Source of the DNA: JABDIP01 sp965250245
GTDB taxonomy: Bacteria; Pseudomonadota; Alphaproteobacteria; DSM-16000; Inquilinaceae
NCBI GenBank assembly: GCA_965250245.1
Contig: OZ252296.1
Span: forward strand, 4,216,001 to 4,280,000
Length of the DNA: 64,000 bases
Direction of reading: 5' to 3'
Notes under the pieces: model-generated
The model's database searches: none
What the model was told of the DNA's origin: nothing
Seen by the model: only the letters and a program-made list of their open reading frames with translations
Part shown: positions 53,208 to 63,925 of the stretch, in pieces
Numbering within the stretch: the first letter of the stretch is position 1
Layout of the letters: every line of letters starts with the position of its first letter
Translations under genes and position numbers: made by a program

Positions 53208-54029
53208 ATGGCCGTGCGTTCGGCACTGATCAACGTGATGGCCAAGGCGGCCGGCAAGGCGGCGCGCGGCCTGGTGCGCGATTTCGGCGAGGTCGAGCAG
53301 CTGCAGGTCTCCCAGAAGGGCCCGGCGGATTTCGTCTCCACCGCCGATTTGAAGGCCGAGAAGGCCCTGCGGGCGGAGCTCACAAAGGCGCGGCCGGCCT
53401 ATGGCCTGCTGATGGAGGAGAGCGGCGCCAAGGAGGGCAGCGATGGGAGCCATCGCTGGGTCGTCGACCCGCTGGACGGCACCACCAACTTCCTGCACGG
53501 CATCCCGCACTGGTCGATCTCCATCGCCGTGGAGCGCGAAGGCGAGGTGATCGCCGGGCTGGTCTACAACCCGGTCAGCGACGAAATGTTCTGGGCCGAG
53601 AAGGGCCAGGGCGCCTTTCTCAACGACCGCCGTCTGAGGGTCTCGGCCCGGCGGCGCATGGAAGAGGCGGTGCTGGGGACCGGCGCGCCGTTCCTCGGCC
53701 ATGGCGACACCGATACCTTCCAGGCCGAGCTCTCCGCCCTGATGCCGACGATCGCCGGGGTGCGGCGGTTCGGCTCCGCCGCGCTGGACCTCTCCTTCGT
53801 CGCCGCCGGGCGGTTCGACGGCTTCTGGGAGACCGGGCTGAACGCCTGGGATGTCGCTGCCGGGATCATCCTGGTGCGCGAGGCCGGCGGCTATGTCACC
53901 GAGATCGGCGGCGGCCGGAACCCGCTGCATGGCGGCAGCCTGCTGGCCGCCAACACCCACCTGCATGTCCAGGTCGGCAAGGTGTTGCGTACCGCCCGCG
54001 AGGGGCTGCCGAAGAGCGCCGCCGGCTGA
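53208..54029 (+). CDS. suhB: Inositol monophosphatase family protein (SuhB-like)
   Basis: The 273-residue product is a magnesium-dependent phosphatase of the IMPase family. The metal motifs are present: LLMEESG near 68-74, VVDPLDGTTNFLHG near 85-98, and GLNAWDVAAG near 211-220. SuhB also takes part in rRNA transcription in E. coli; whether that applies here cannot be told. It follows efp by 67 bp on the same strand. After the stop, a CGTACGG/CCGTACG inverted repeat near 54053-54070 might form a hairpin. Confidence 0.9.
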   Translation: MAVRSALINVMAKAAGKAARGLVRDFGEVEQLQVSQKGPADFVSTADLKAEKALRAELTKARPAYGLLMEESGAKEGSDGSHRWVVDPLDGTTNFLHGIPHWSISIAVEREGEVIAGLVYNPVSDEMFWAEKGQGAFLNDRRLRVSARRRMEEAVLGTGAPFLGHGDTDTFQAELSALMPTIAGVRRFGSAALDLSFVAAGRFDGFWETGLNAWDVAAGIILVREAGGYVTEIGGGRNPLHGGSLLAANTHLHVQVGKVLRTAREGLPKSAAG

Positions 54030-54241
54030 CGCGAAGCCGACGACGGTACGGCCGTACGGGCGTCCGTACGCCCGCCTGCCGCCCGCAATTCGGTTGTCGG
54101 TCGCGGAGGGCATACGCTATGGTCGCCGCGTCGCCCGGGCTCGGCCCCGGCATCCTTGTCTGCCGCTACGCGGCTGCACCCGGACGGCCACTTGGCAGCT
54201 AGGCCGTGCGGTGATCGGGAGGCGGTTGCGGTTTCGTTTTG

Positions 54242-55066
54242 GTGGGTCCTGACGCTTCATCTCGGACCGGTATCGAATACCGGTCGCGGCGCCCGGCTTT
54301 GGCGCTCGTGGCGGCGCTCGCCGTGGCGATGCTGGCGGTCGCCGCCGGGCCGGATGCCCAGGCCCAGAGCCGCCCTGCCATCGTCGTCGATCTGAGCGCA
54401 TTGGACGTCCTCGATCGCCCGGTCGGGCCGGGCTGGGTACCGCCGCTTCCAGGCCGCCGGCCGCCGGCCCCCGCGATCCGTCCGCGTTCCGTCCTGGCCG
54501 CGCCGGCTCCCGCGCCGGAGCCGGCATCGCCGCCGCGTCCCCTTGCGACCGGGCGGCTTGCGCCGGTGGTCACGATCACGGACGTCACCACCGAACCGGT
54601 GCTTTGGCAGCGCCCGATCCCGGTCACCGCCGGCGCGGATTTGCTGCAGCAGGTCGGCGCGCGGTCCACCGCACCGGCACCCGCCGTGTCCGACAAGCTG
54701 GTCGGCGCCAATCTGGACGTCGAGGCGACCGCCGACACGATCTCCGCCCTGCCCAATGGCGACGGGTTCCGCATCCTGTTCACCGGCGCCCATACCGCGC
54801 TCAGCGAGACCGGAGAGCGGCTGCTGGATACGCTGGCCGAACGCATGACCGACCATGCCGACCTCAGGCTCAGCGTCCAGGCCTATGCCGGCGGCTCGCC
54901 CGACACCGCCGCACGGGCCCGCCTGCTGTCGCTGGAGCGGGCGCTGGCGGTGCGCAACTACCTGTTCGACCGTGGCGTCCGCGGCAGCCGGATCGACGTC
55001 CGTGCGCTGGGCAACACCTCCGTCGACGGACCGCCGGAGCGCGTCGACCTGCTGCTCGTCAACTGA
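54242..55066 (+). CDS. Periplasmic OmpA-domain protein
   Basis: The 274-residue product has a signal peptide after an Arg-rich start (SRRPALALVAALAVAM, cleaved near DAQAQ), a Pro/Ala-rich linker, and an OmpA-like C-terminal domain (RILFTGAHTALSETGERLLDTLAERM, LSVQAYAGGSPDTAARARLLSLERALAVRNYL, ERVDLLLVN). The usual NRRVE-type end is weakly kept, so peptidoglycan binding is uncertain. The start is unclear: GTG at 54242 gives a good signal peptide but has a poor ribosome site. It is the first of a three-gene envelope set. Confidence 0.75.
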   Translation: MGPDASSRTGIEYRSRRPALALVAALAVAMLAVAAGPDAQAQSRPAIVVDLSALDVLDRPVGPGWVPPLPGRRPPAPAIRPRSVLAAPAPAPEPASPPRPLATGRLAPVVTITDVTTEPVLWQRPIPVTAGADLLQQVGARSTAPAPAVSDKLVGANLDVEATADTISALPNGDGFRILFTGAHTALSETGERLLDTLAERMTDHADLRLSVQAYAGGSPDTAARARLLSLERALAVRNYLFDRGVRGSRIDVRALGNTSVDGPPERVDLLLVN

Positions 55067-55126
55067 TGCGGGCCGGTTGATGCCCCGCACGCCACCCGGC
55101 ACACACCGCCCAGCAAGAGACCCCGC

Positions 55127-56278
55127 ATGATCCGTTTCACGCCGTATCTGGTCCGGATGGCGATCTGCCTCGTATTCGTGGCGGCCGTGGCGGGCGTGCT
55201 GTGGGTCGGGGTGGCCCAGGCCTTCCTGGCCAATCCCTGGCTGAACGGGCTGATCGTCCTGCTGTTCCTGGTCGGCGTCATCTACACCATGCGCTCGGTG
55301 ATGATCCTCAGGCCCGAGGCGGCCTGGATGGAGCAGTTCCAGGCGACGCGCGACGCCGAGCAGCGCGAGACCGTGGCGCCGCCGCCCAAGCTGCTGGGGC
55401 CCATGGCCAAGATGCTGAGCGAGCAGCAGGGCCAGCTCCGGCTGACGGCGATGTCCATGCGCTCGCTGCTGGACGGCATCCATGCCCGGCTGGACGAGAA
55501 CCGCGAGCTTTCCCGCTACATGATCGGGTTGCTGATCTTCCTGGGCCTGCTGGGCACCTTCTGGGGCCTGCTGAAGACCATCGCCGCCGTCGCCGACGTG
55601 ATCGCCGGCCTGAGCATCGAGGGCGGCGATCTGGCGCTGGTGTTCGGCGATCTGAAGGCCGGGCTGGAGGCGCCGCTGGGCGGCATGGGCACCGCCTTCA
55701 GCTCGTCGCTGTTCGGCCTCGCCGGCTCGCTGGTGCTGGGCTTCCTGGAGCTGCAGGCGACCCAGGCCCAGAACCGGTTCTACAACGAGCTGGAAGACTG
55801 GCTGTCGGGCGCGGCGCGGGTGACGACCGGAACCGCCTTTGTCGGCGAGGGCGAGGGCAGCGTGCCGGCCTATCTGCAGGCGCTGATCGAGCAGACGGCT
55901 GAGAACCTGGACACCCTGCGCCGGGTGATGAGCCAGGGCGAGGAGAACCGCAAGCAGGGCAATGCCAACCTGATGGCGCTGACCGAGCGGCTGGGCACCC
56001 TGACCGACCAGATGCGCACCGAGCAGAACCTGATGATCCGGCTGGCGGAGAGCCAGATGGAGCTGAAGCCGGTGCTGACCAAGCTGGCCGACGGCATGAG
56101 CGATGGCGGGCTGCTGCTGGACGAAGGCACCCGCCAGCATGTCCGCAATTTGGACGTCTACATGCACCGGCTGATGGACGACCTGCCCTCCAGCCGCGAC
56201 CAGATCATCGGCGAGATCCGCGGCGAGATAAAACTGCTGGCCCGCACCATCGCCGCCCTGGCCGAAGAGACCCAGTAG
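55127..56278 (+). CDS. MotA/TolQ/ExbB-like proton-channel subunit
   Basis: The 383-residue product has membrane helices near 10-30, 38-57, 131-155 and 190-212. The text GLLGTFWGLLKTIAAVADV and TAFSSSLFGLAGSLVLGFLELQ matches the two pore helices of the MotA/TolQ/ExbB family. About 140 mostly helical residues follow the last helix. It lies directly before a MotB-like gene with an Asp-containing helix, so the two probably form a proton-driven stator. It is not TolQ, which is encoded at 26979-27710, nor a typical flagellar MotA. Confidence 0.82.
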   Translation: MIRFTPYLVRMAICLVFVAAVAGVLWVGVAQAFLANPWLNGLIVLLFLVGVIYTMRSVMILRPEAAWMEQFQATRDAEQRETVAPPPKLLGPMAKMLSEQQGQLRLTAMSMRSLLDGIHARLDENRELSRYMIGLLIFLGLLGTFWGLLKTIAAVADVIAGLSIEGGDLALVFGDLKAGLEAPLGGMGTAFSSSLFGLAGSLVLGFLELQATQAQNRFYNELEDWLSGAARVTTGTAFVGEGEGSVPAYLQALIEQTAENLDTLRRVMSQGEENRKQGNANLMALTERLGTLTDQMRTEQNLMIRLAESQMELKPVLTKLADGMSDGGLLLDEGTRQHVRNLDVYMHRLMDDLPSSRDQIIGEIRGEIKLLARTIAALAEETQ

Positions 56279-56306
56279 GTCCGCCCAGCGAATGGCATCC
56301 TGACCC

Positions 56307-58556
56307 ATGTTCGCCGTCTCGCGCCGATCCAGCCATCGCAGCATCAATATCTGGCCGGGCTTCGTGGACGCCCTGTCGGCGCTGCTGATGGTGGTCATGT
56401 TCGTCCTGATGGTCTTCATGGTGGCGCAGTTCTACCTGTCGAACGCGCTGTCGGGCCGCGAGCAGCTGGTCGACCGCCTGAACCGCCAGATCAGCGAGCT
56501 GAACGAGTTGCTGGGGCTGGAACGGGCGGAAAACGCCGATCTGCGCGCCAGCTATGCGCAGCTTTCCGCCGAACTGCAGGGCATCATCGGCGAGCGCGAC
56601 GCGCTGGGTGAGGAGATCGGTGCCCTGCAGGCCGAGCAGCTCTCCCTGTCGCAGCGGCTGGCCGACGCCCTTGCGAGCCGGGAGTCGCTGGCGGAGGAGA
56701 TGGCCGCGCTGGATGCCGAGCTGGCCGACGCCTACGAGGCCATCGACGCCGACCGCGAGACCATCGAGCTGCGACTGCGCGAGATCGCCAGCCTGCAGGC
56801 CGACATCCAGGCCCTACGGGCGGCCCGCGACACGCTGGAGCTCGAGATCACGACCCTGGCCATCGCCCTGGAAGCGGCGGAACGGGAAGCCGAGCGGCTC
56901 GGCGTGTCGCTGGACGAAGCGCTGTCCCTGCAGGCACTGCTGGAACAGCAGCTTGCCGAGAGCCGGACCGAGAACGAGGAGCTGGTGGCGACCCTCGAAC
57001 TGCGCCAGGGCGATGTCGACCGGCTGACCGCGGCCCTGGAGGAAAGCCAGGCGAACAACGCCACCCTGACCGCCACCCTGGACGCGCGCGACGCCACGCT
57101 TGCCGAGCTCGAGGCGGCGCTGGAGGCCAGCCGGCGCGAGACCGCCGAGGCAGTGGCGGCGCTGGAGCTGAGCCAGGCCGATATCGACACCCTGACCGCC
57201 GCCCTGGAGGAGGCCCGCGCCAACAACGCGACCCTGACGGTGTCGCTGGAGGAGGGCGCCGCGACGCTGGCCGACCTCCGCGCCGAGCTTGAGACCACCG
57301 GCCGTGAACGGGCCGAGGCGATCGCCTCGCTGGAGCTGAGCCAGGCCGACATCGACACCCTGACGGCGGCGTTGGAAGAGGCCCGGTCGGACAATCGCCT
57401 GCTGATCACGTCGCTGGAGGACCGGGAGGCCGACCTGGCCGGGGTGCGCGAGCAGCTCCAGGCGCTGCAGGGCGAGCAGTTGGCGCTCGCGGAGGCCCTG
57501 GCGGCGTCCCAGGCCAGCGAGTCGGAGCTGACCAACCGGCTGCGCATCAGCGACGAGGAAATCCTGCAGCTTCGCGACCTGCTGGCCACTCGGGAGGCGG
57601 CCGTCGGCACCCTGACCGAGGAGCGCGACGCGACGGCGGCCGCGCGCGACGAGGCGGCGGCGGCCCGCGACGCGGCCGTCGAGCGCTCGGATGCGCTCAC
57701 CGTCGAGCTGCGCCTGACCATGGAGGACCGCGAGCGTCTGTTGCAGGAGTTGACCGCGCTCCGGGACCGCAGCCAGGCGCTGGAGACGTCGCTGAGCGAC
57801 GCCGAGGAGCGCACCGCCCTGGCCCAGCGCGAGATCGATGCCCGCGACATCCGCATCGAGGAATTGCTGGTGGCGCTGAACAGCACCGAGGCGGCGCTGG
57901 ACGAGGAGGTCAGGCTGTCGACCGAATCGCGCGCGCTCGTCGCCGACCTCAACGAGCAGATCGGGCAACTGCGCGAGCAGTTGGCCCGGGTCCAGGCGCA
58001 GTTGGAGGCGTCGGAGGCCTCGGTCGGCGAGCGCGACATCGAGATCGCCAACCTGAATGCCCGGCTGAACCAGGCCCTGGTGCGCCGCGTCGAGGAGCTG
58101 AGCCGCTACCGGTCGGAGTTCTTCGGCCGGCTGCGCGAGGTGATCGGCCAGCGCGACGACATCCGCGTCGTCGGCGACCGCTTCGTGTTCCAGTCCGAGG
58201 TGCTGTTCCCGTCCGGCTCGGCGATCCTGCAATCCGGCGGCAAGGAACAGCTCGCCCGCTTCGCCGGCACCCTGGTCGAGATCGCCCGGGACATCCCCGA
58301 GGAGGTCGACTGGATCCTGAGGGTCGACGGCCACACCGACAGGGTGCCAATCGGCCCGCGCTCGATCTACCCGTCGAACTGGGAACTGTCGACGGCGCGG
58401 GCGACCCAGGTAGTGCAGTTCCTGATCGAGCAGGGCATCCCGCCGCAACGGCTGGCCGCCGCCGGCTTCGGCGAATTCCAGCCCCTGGACCCGGCCAACA
58501 CCCCCGCCGCCTTCCTGCGCAACCGCCGCATCGAGCTGAAGCTGGACCAGCGGTAG
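56307..58556 (+). CDS. MotB-like protein with a long coiled coil and peptidoglycan-binding OmpA domain
   Basis: The 749-residue product has one N-terminal membrane helix starting at WPGFVDALSALLMVVMF. Asp21 stands where MotB, TolR and ExbD have the proton-carrying Asp. Residues about 50-590 form an extended coiled coil rich in Glu, Ala and Leu, including three 56-residue repeats. The OmpA domain is at about 600-749: FPSGSAILQSGGKEQLARFA, DGHTDRVPIG, STARATQVVQFLIEQG and LRNRRIELKLDQ. The long coil would reach far into the periplasm before the cell-wall-binding domain. It follows the MotA-like gene by 28 bp. Confidence 0.85.
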   Translation: MFAVSRRSSHRSINIWPGFVDALSALLMVVMFVLMVFMVAQFYLSNALSGREQLVDRLNRQISELNELLGLERAENADLRASYAQLSAELQGIIGERDALGEEIGALQAEQLSLSQRLADALASRESLAEEMAALDAELADAYEAIDADRETIELRLREIASLQADIQALRAARDTLELEITTLAIALEAAEREAERLGVSLDEALSLQALLEQQLAESRTENEELVATLELRQGDVDRLTAALEESQANNATLTATLDARDATLAELEAALEASRRETAEAVAALELSQADIDTLTAALEEARANNATLTVSLEEGAATLADLRAELETTGRERAEAIASLELSQADIDTLTAALEEARSDNRLLITSLEDREADLAGVREQLQALQGEQLALAEALAASQASESELTNRLRISDEEILQLRDLLATREAAVGTLTEERDATAAARDEAAAARDAAVERSDALTVELRLTMEDRERLLQELTALRDRSQALETSLSDAEERTALAQREIDARDIRIEELLVALNSTEAALDEEVRLSTESRALVADLNEQIGQLREQLARVQAQLEASEASVGERDIEIANLNARLNQALVRRVEELSRYRSEFFGRLREVIGQRDDIRVVGDRFVFQSEVLFPSGSAILQSGGKEQLARFAGTLVEIARDIPEEVDWILRVDGHTDRVPIGPRSIYPSNWELSTARATQVVQFLIEQGIPPQRLAAAGFGEFQPLDPANTPAAFLRNRRIELKLDQR
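56997..57446 (+). repeat. 168-bp tandem repeats coding for the coiled coil
   Basis: Units start at 56997, 57165 and 57333, each 168 bp (56 residues, eight heptads); the third is partial. The shared start reads ELSQADIDTLTAALEEARxN. Exact spacing shows the coil grew by in-frame duplication. Confidence 0.8.
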
Positions 58557-58580
58557 GGCGCGCAACCGACGTAAAATCTA

Positions 58581-59291
58581 CTATTCAAATGGAAGATCGA
58601 ACTGCCCTGAATCCCGCTCTGGACTTCTCTTTTTTCTCTCTTCGGGCGGTTGCTCAGCCGCCCACAATTCATACAGCCTGTGCGCCTCAAGATAAACTTC
58701 GAGAAGGTCCCGAATTTCTTCTTGCGGCATTCTAGGCAAATCTGAAAACCCAAGCACCCTCGGCTCGCGTTCCTTGTCTCCAGATTGCAGATCAAGCAAA
58801 AATAGATCAGCCTCTTCGAAAACGTCCGGCAGGTAGACTTCTTCGATGATTCCGGCAATCATACCTAGAGCTCTATCATCCGGCGCATGTGTTTTACGTG
58901 GTTGCAGAAACACCAAGTTCGGCTTTCCACTATTCGTAAAATAAAATTCTAAAGGAACCGGAATATATGCGTCCCTCCGTATTTGATACGGCTGTGGAGA
59001 CAATCGATAACACAATCTATTGTGATGCTTCGAGAGCTCATATATTGCTTCAATCACTTCGTGGTTACAGCGTTTCCCAAGAACATTCAGCCTCGCTTTA
59101 TCGACTGCAGCCTTCGCAACGGAGAGCTTCAGGTCTCCTGACCACAGCGCAAATGCAACTCGCCGTGCAACTCGATAAGTGAAGGGCGGGCGTTTGCGAA
59201 ATCGCCTTTGCAAGAGCTTCAAGGTACGTTCGACGGAGGGGCTTGCTAAACGCGCGATGTCAAGTAGCTGACCGAGTTGAAGTCTTTTCAT
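58581..59291 (-). CDS. Unrecognised partner of the Panacea gene, candidate toxin
   Basis: I do not recognise this 236-residue protein. It has a basic N-terminal third (about 20 Lys/Arg in the first 80 residues), a middle beta-rich part (IRRDAYIPVPLEFYF, KPNLVFLQPRKTHAPDD) and an acidic, charged C-terminus. There is no signal peptide or membrane helix. It lies 43 bp downstream of the Panacea gene on the same transcript, the place expected for a toxin partner, but a toxin role is inference. Codon use is clearly less GC-rich than the flanks, showing transfer. It faces the MotB-like gene tail-to-tail with 24 bp between. Confidence 0.65.
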   Translation of the reverse strand: MKRLQLGQLLDIARLASPSVERTLKLLQRRFRKRPPFTYRVARRVAFALWSGDLKLSVAKAAVDKARLNVLGKRCNHEVIEAIYELSKHHNRLCYRLSPQPYQIRRDAYIPVPLEFYFTNSGKPNLVFLQPRKTHAPDDRALGMIAGIIEEVYLPDVFEEADLFLLDLQSGDKEREPRVLGFSDLPRMPQEEIRDLLEVYLEAHRLYELWAAEQPPEERKKRSPERDSGQFDLPFE

Positions 59292-59334
59292 GGCGGAACA
59301 TTAGTCGAACACGTGAGCAATGTCCAACCTGATC

Positions 59335-59826
59335 TCAGCTCATCCGGCTCTTGGCGGTTTCAATGATCAGTTCGTTTGAAATTCGCATCCCTGGAACAAC
59401 CCTGTGGGCGGCTTGCCGCCATATCTGATCCCAGGGCGAGCCTGTCCTATGAGATTCATCTACTAGATAAGCTGCTGACATTCGGAATAGTGAGCGAAGG
59501 TTACGTTTCAAGAACTCAATATCCGAACCTTCAATGGAATAGGAAAAATACTGCATCTGGCCGGTCTCAGGATTCAGACGACGTGCTCGCTTTCCTGTTA
59601 TTGGGCGCCGGCCAAATTCCTTGAATTCCATGTAGATTGGCCGAATCACAGGGCCATAGTCCCAAGCAGTGAAGTGGTTTTTTATGAGCGGTCCATTCCG
59701 CTCAAGCAGATAGGTTGAGTGTAAGAAGAATAGCGCTTTATTGAGCCACAAATTTGTCGGCATGAACCTGTCCTCCTCGGCGTAATCCAGGAGGAAATTC
59801 GCAATATCCTGAGCGAGATATGGCAT
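59335..59826 (-). CDS. Panacea-domain (SocA/DUF4065-type) antitoxin-like protein
   Basis: The 163-residue product is a single Panacea domain: AQDIANFLLDYAEE at the start, LNKALFFLHSTYLLERNGPLI, and AWDYGPVIRPIYMEFKEFG, which are the family's most conserved stretches. Panacea proteins neutralise many unrelated toxins; SocA of Caulobacter also acts as a proteolytic adaptor. It precedes the unrecognised gene at 58581, giving an antitoxin-first operon. The base composition is low-GC relative to the window. Confidence 0.85.
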   Translation of the reverse strand: MPYLAQDIANFLLDYAEEDRFMPTNLWLNKALFFLHSTYLLERNGPLIKNHFTAWDYGPVIRPIYMEFKEFGRRPITGKRARRLNPETGQMQYFSYSIEGSDIEFLKRNLRSLFRMSAAYLVDESHRTGSPWDQIWRQAAHRVVPGMRISNELIIETAKSRMS

Positions 59827-60145
59827 ATCTAAGTATGGAACAAAACAGGAACACCGTCAAGTTTGGCGACATGAAACCGATAAGCTGTGCCTTGCAGCAG
59901 CGCTGATACAGCAAATTGCACGCGCGAAGTGCAGAACCGAGTCATCATTTCCAAGAACAGATGAGCCGGCTCTTCTAACCAAATTTGTGAGAGGGATGCC
60001 CGCATTTATTCCCATCAAATCGCCAACAGCTTACTGAATCGCACGGACATTGCACACGATGCAATGACTATTGTGCAAATTACTACATCATCTTGATATT
60101 CAGTCTTCAGGAATGCCCAGTGGGCTTCAGCCACTCATTGCGCTC
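59827..60145. other. Low-GC non-coding stretch upstream of the Panacea gene
   Basis: This part of the 393-bp gap is AT-rich and should hold the promoter of the Panacea operon on the minus strand. An inverted repeat TTGCACA (60050-60056) and TGTGCAA (60072-60078) could be an operator. I see no open frame of note. Confidence 0.4.
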
Positions 60146-60202
60146 AACACTGCCGCCTTCCACCGCAACCGCCGCATCGAGCTGAAGCTCGATCAGCGGT
60201 AG
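60146..60202 (+). pseudogene. Second copy of the 3' end of the MotB-like gene
   Basis: This stretch encodes NTAAFHRNRRIELKLDQR and a TAG stop. The MotB-like gene ends NTPAAFLRNRRIELKLDQR plus TAG at 58497-58556. The two share 26 identical bases (CGCAACCGCCGCATCGAGCT and the six following), with mostly synonymous differences elsewhere. No start or upstream domain belongs to it. It bounds the right side of the low-GC island and looks like an attachment-site duplicate or a recombination remnant. Confidence 0.8.
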
Positions 60203-60219
60203 AGCGTCGAGCCGGCCGG

Positions 60220-60747
60220 TCAGCCGCCGGTCGCCGCGCGCTCCAGTTCGAAACCGTCGCCGCTGGCGACCATGGTGCCGTAGCGGTCCCAGGCGGCCGG
60301 ATTGGCCAGGAAATGGTCGATCACCGGCTCGCTCTCGGAGTTGATGGTGCGGGTCTGGGTCATGGTCCCGCCCTGCACGCGCTCAACGGTCACCTCGTCA
60401 CGGGTGATGGATTTGGCGATGTCGACCGATCGCTCGATGCTCCAGACCTCGCCCTGCGGGCTGATTACGAAGACCTTGGGGTCGAGGCCCTCGGCCGGCG
60501 CCGCCACCGTCGGACGCAGGGTGACGTAGCCCCGGAAGCGCTCGCTGTCCGGATGGACATCCTCGTCGAGCTTGTCGTGGGTCGTGATCAGGTAGCTGCC
60601 CCAATCGAAGGCGATGTCGTACCAGAACGCGCCTGACGATGGGTAATAGAACTCGATGTACTCGGTCATCTGGTCGTCGAGGCTCTTCTCGCACCCGGCT
60701 AGCAGGAAGGTCGCGCCAAGCGCGGCCAGAATTCTCTTCAGCGTCAT
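60220..60747 (-). CDS. Putative lipoprotein of unknown function
   Basis: The 175-residue product has a lipoprotein signal LAALGATFLLAGC, with the lipid Cys near residue 19. The rest (EYIEFYYPSSGAFWYDIAFDWGSYLI, then GYVTLRPTVAAP) suggests a beta-rich periplasmic domain, including a late VERVQGGTMTQTRTIN. I do not recognise the family. It stands just outside the low-GC island, and its composition matches the chromosome. Start at 60747 is preferred to 60756. Confidence 0.75.
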   Translation of the reverse strand: MTLKRILAALGATFLLAGCEKSLDDQMTEYIEFYYPSSGAFWYDIAFDWGSYLITTHDKLDEDVHPDSERFRGYVTLRPTVAAPAEGLDPKVFVISPQGEVWSIERSVDIAKSITRDEVTVERVQGGTMTQTRTINSESEPVIDHFLANPAAWDRYGTMVASGDGFELERAATGG

Positions 60748-60979
60748 CGATTGCACTCCGCCATGTCATCGACCGCATCGCCCCCGATGCGGCCGGCGCA
60801 GGGTGCCCGCGCACTCTCACGCTTGCATCACTCTTGCGCGGTGCGGCTGTGTCATTGCGAAATCGTCAGCGATGCAGGGTTGGGCGGCGTCACGCGACAC
60901 CTCGCGGTGCAGCGAGACGATGGATGCACCGAATCCGATCACGCGCCATAGTGGGGCATCGAATTCGGGATCGAGCGCG

Positions 60980-61405
60980 ATGGCACGGTCACCATTGCTG
61001 ATCGAAGGCTATACGCGGGACGAGCTCGTCGCCTTTGACGATCTGGACGCGCTGGTCATCAACGGCGAGCCGATCGTCTTCCGTGTCGGCTCCGCGGATG
61101 TGCTGGGCCAGTTCTCGCAAACCGACTCCGTCCTGACCGCGGAGCTGGCGGTGGTGGAGAACGGCGGCGAAGGTGTCCTCCCGGCCTTGATCGACGCCGT
61201 CGAACGATGGTCGCGCGCGCATGGAATTGGCGCGATCGAATGGATCGTCTACGCGACTGACTGTGCCCAACCCAATCCGAAGCTGTCCCGCGTGCTGGAA
61301 CTCCTCGGCTTCGTTGTACGGACTCTAGACAACGGCGCCGAATGCTATTGGCGGCGGGTATCGACCAACGACACCATGCTGCGCCGCCGATCGGACCGCG
61401 GTTAG
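60980..61405 (+). CDS. GNAT-like small protein
   Basis: The 141-residue product has a pattern like the GNAT acetyltransferase core: GEPIVFRVGSADVLGQF, then LAVVENGGEGVLPALIDAVE resembling the acetyl-CoA-binding strand-loop, then IGAIEWIVYATDCAQPNPKL and LELLGFVVRTL at the end. The acetyl-CoA loop is not canonical (no Q/RxxGxG/A), so activity is uncertain. An ATG at 60920 is an alternative start. Its 3' end overlaps the flavodoxin-like gene by four bases. Confidence 0.6.
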   Translation: MARSPLLIEGYTRDELVAFDDLDALVINGEPIVFRVGSADVLGQFSQTDSVLTAELAVVENGGEGVLPALIDAVERWSRAHGIGAIEWIVYATDCAQPNPKLSRVLELLGFVVRTLDNGAECYWRRVSTNDTMLRRRSDRG

Positions 61406-61869
61406 AAGATCCCGGCGTCCAGGCCCGCCGCCATGGCCGCGCCGAGGTCATGGCACTGCCCGACAAAGTCCTCCTGCCACTCGCCGCGGCAGATCAGCGG
61501 TTCCTGCACGGCGCGCCAGCGCAGGCCGGTAACGATCGTCTCCACACCGCGCCGCGTGCCGGTTCCGTCATGGCCGGCGCGGATGTAGAGGCAGTAGGCC
61601 AGGCCTTGCGTCTTCTCCAGGCAGGGGTAGTAGCAGCGGTCGAAGAAGTCCTTCAGCGCGCCGCTCATGTAGCCGAGGTTCTCGGTGGTGCCGAGGATGA
61701 TGGCGCCAGCGGCCAGGACATGCTCGGGCTTGGTGTCGAACGGGCTCAGCGCCTCGATCTCGATGGACTGGTCCGGGTCCGATTGCGCGCCCTCGACCAC
61801 GGCGTCGCGCAGGCGGAGGGTGTTGGGGGATGGCACGTGCCCGACGATGAGGAGGCGCTTGCCGGCCAT
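61402..61869 (-). CDS. Flavodoxin-fold FMN protein
   Basis: The 155-residue product begins LLIVGHVPSPNTLRLRDAV, the phosphate-binding loop of a flavodoxin-like fold, and has AAGAIILGTTENLGYMSGALKDFFDR, typical of NAD(P)H-dependent FMN reductases and related flavoproteins. CYLYIRAGHDGTGT-type text follows. Its partner and substrate are unknown. It lies 15 bp downstream of the ABC transporter gene on the same strand and probably shares its transcript. Confidence 0.85.
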   Translation of the reverse strand: MAGKRLLIVGHVPSPNTLRLRDAVVEGAQSDPDQSIEIEALSPFDTKPEHVLAAGAIILGTTENLGYMSGALKDFFDRCYYPCLEKTQGLAYCLYIRAGHDGTGTRRGVETIVTGLRWRAVQEPLICRGEWQEDFVGQCHDLGAAMAAGLDAGIF

Positions 61870-61884
61870 GATCCGCCCGGCGCC

Positions 61885-63699
<1,815 letters not shown>

Positions 63700-63925
63700 G
63701 TAGGTGGATTCGCGGAACACGCCCTTGGACACCCTTGCTGCTTGCCCGTGCGGGCCGCCAATCGGTGCCCCCCAAAGCGACGACCTAGACCCGGCAGAGA
63801 TATAGCAACCGCCCGACGGGGCAACAAGTTGCACCGCTGGTGTCCCGGGGACGGGCGGCAACGCCACGGCCCTTGGCCAGGCATCGGCATCCGCCGGTCT
63901 CAGAGTCGTTTAGTTCTAGCATTTA

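Noticed and set aside
54242..58556. Zorya-like defence system from the MotA/MotB pair beside a toxin-antitoxin island
   Set aside because: No ZorC, ZorD or ZorE gene follows. The long part is in the MotB-like protein rather than in the MotA-like tail, and the pair has chromosomal base composition.
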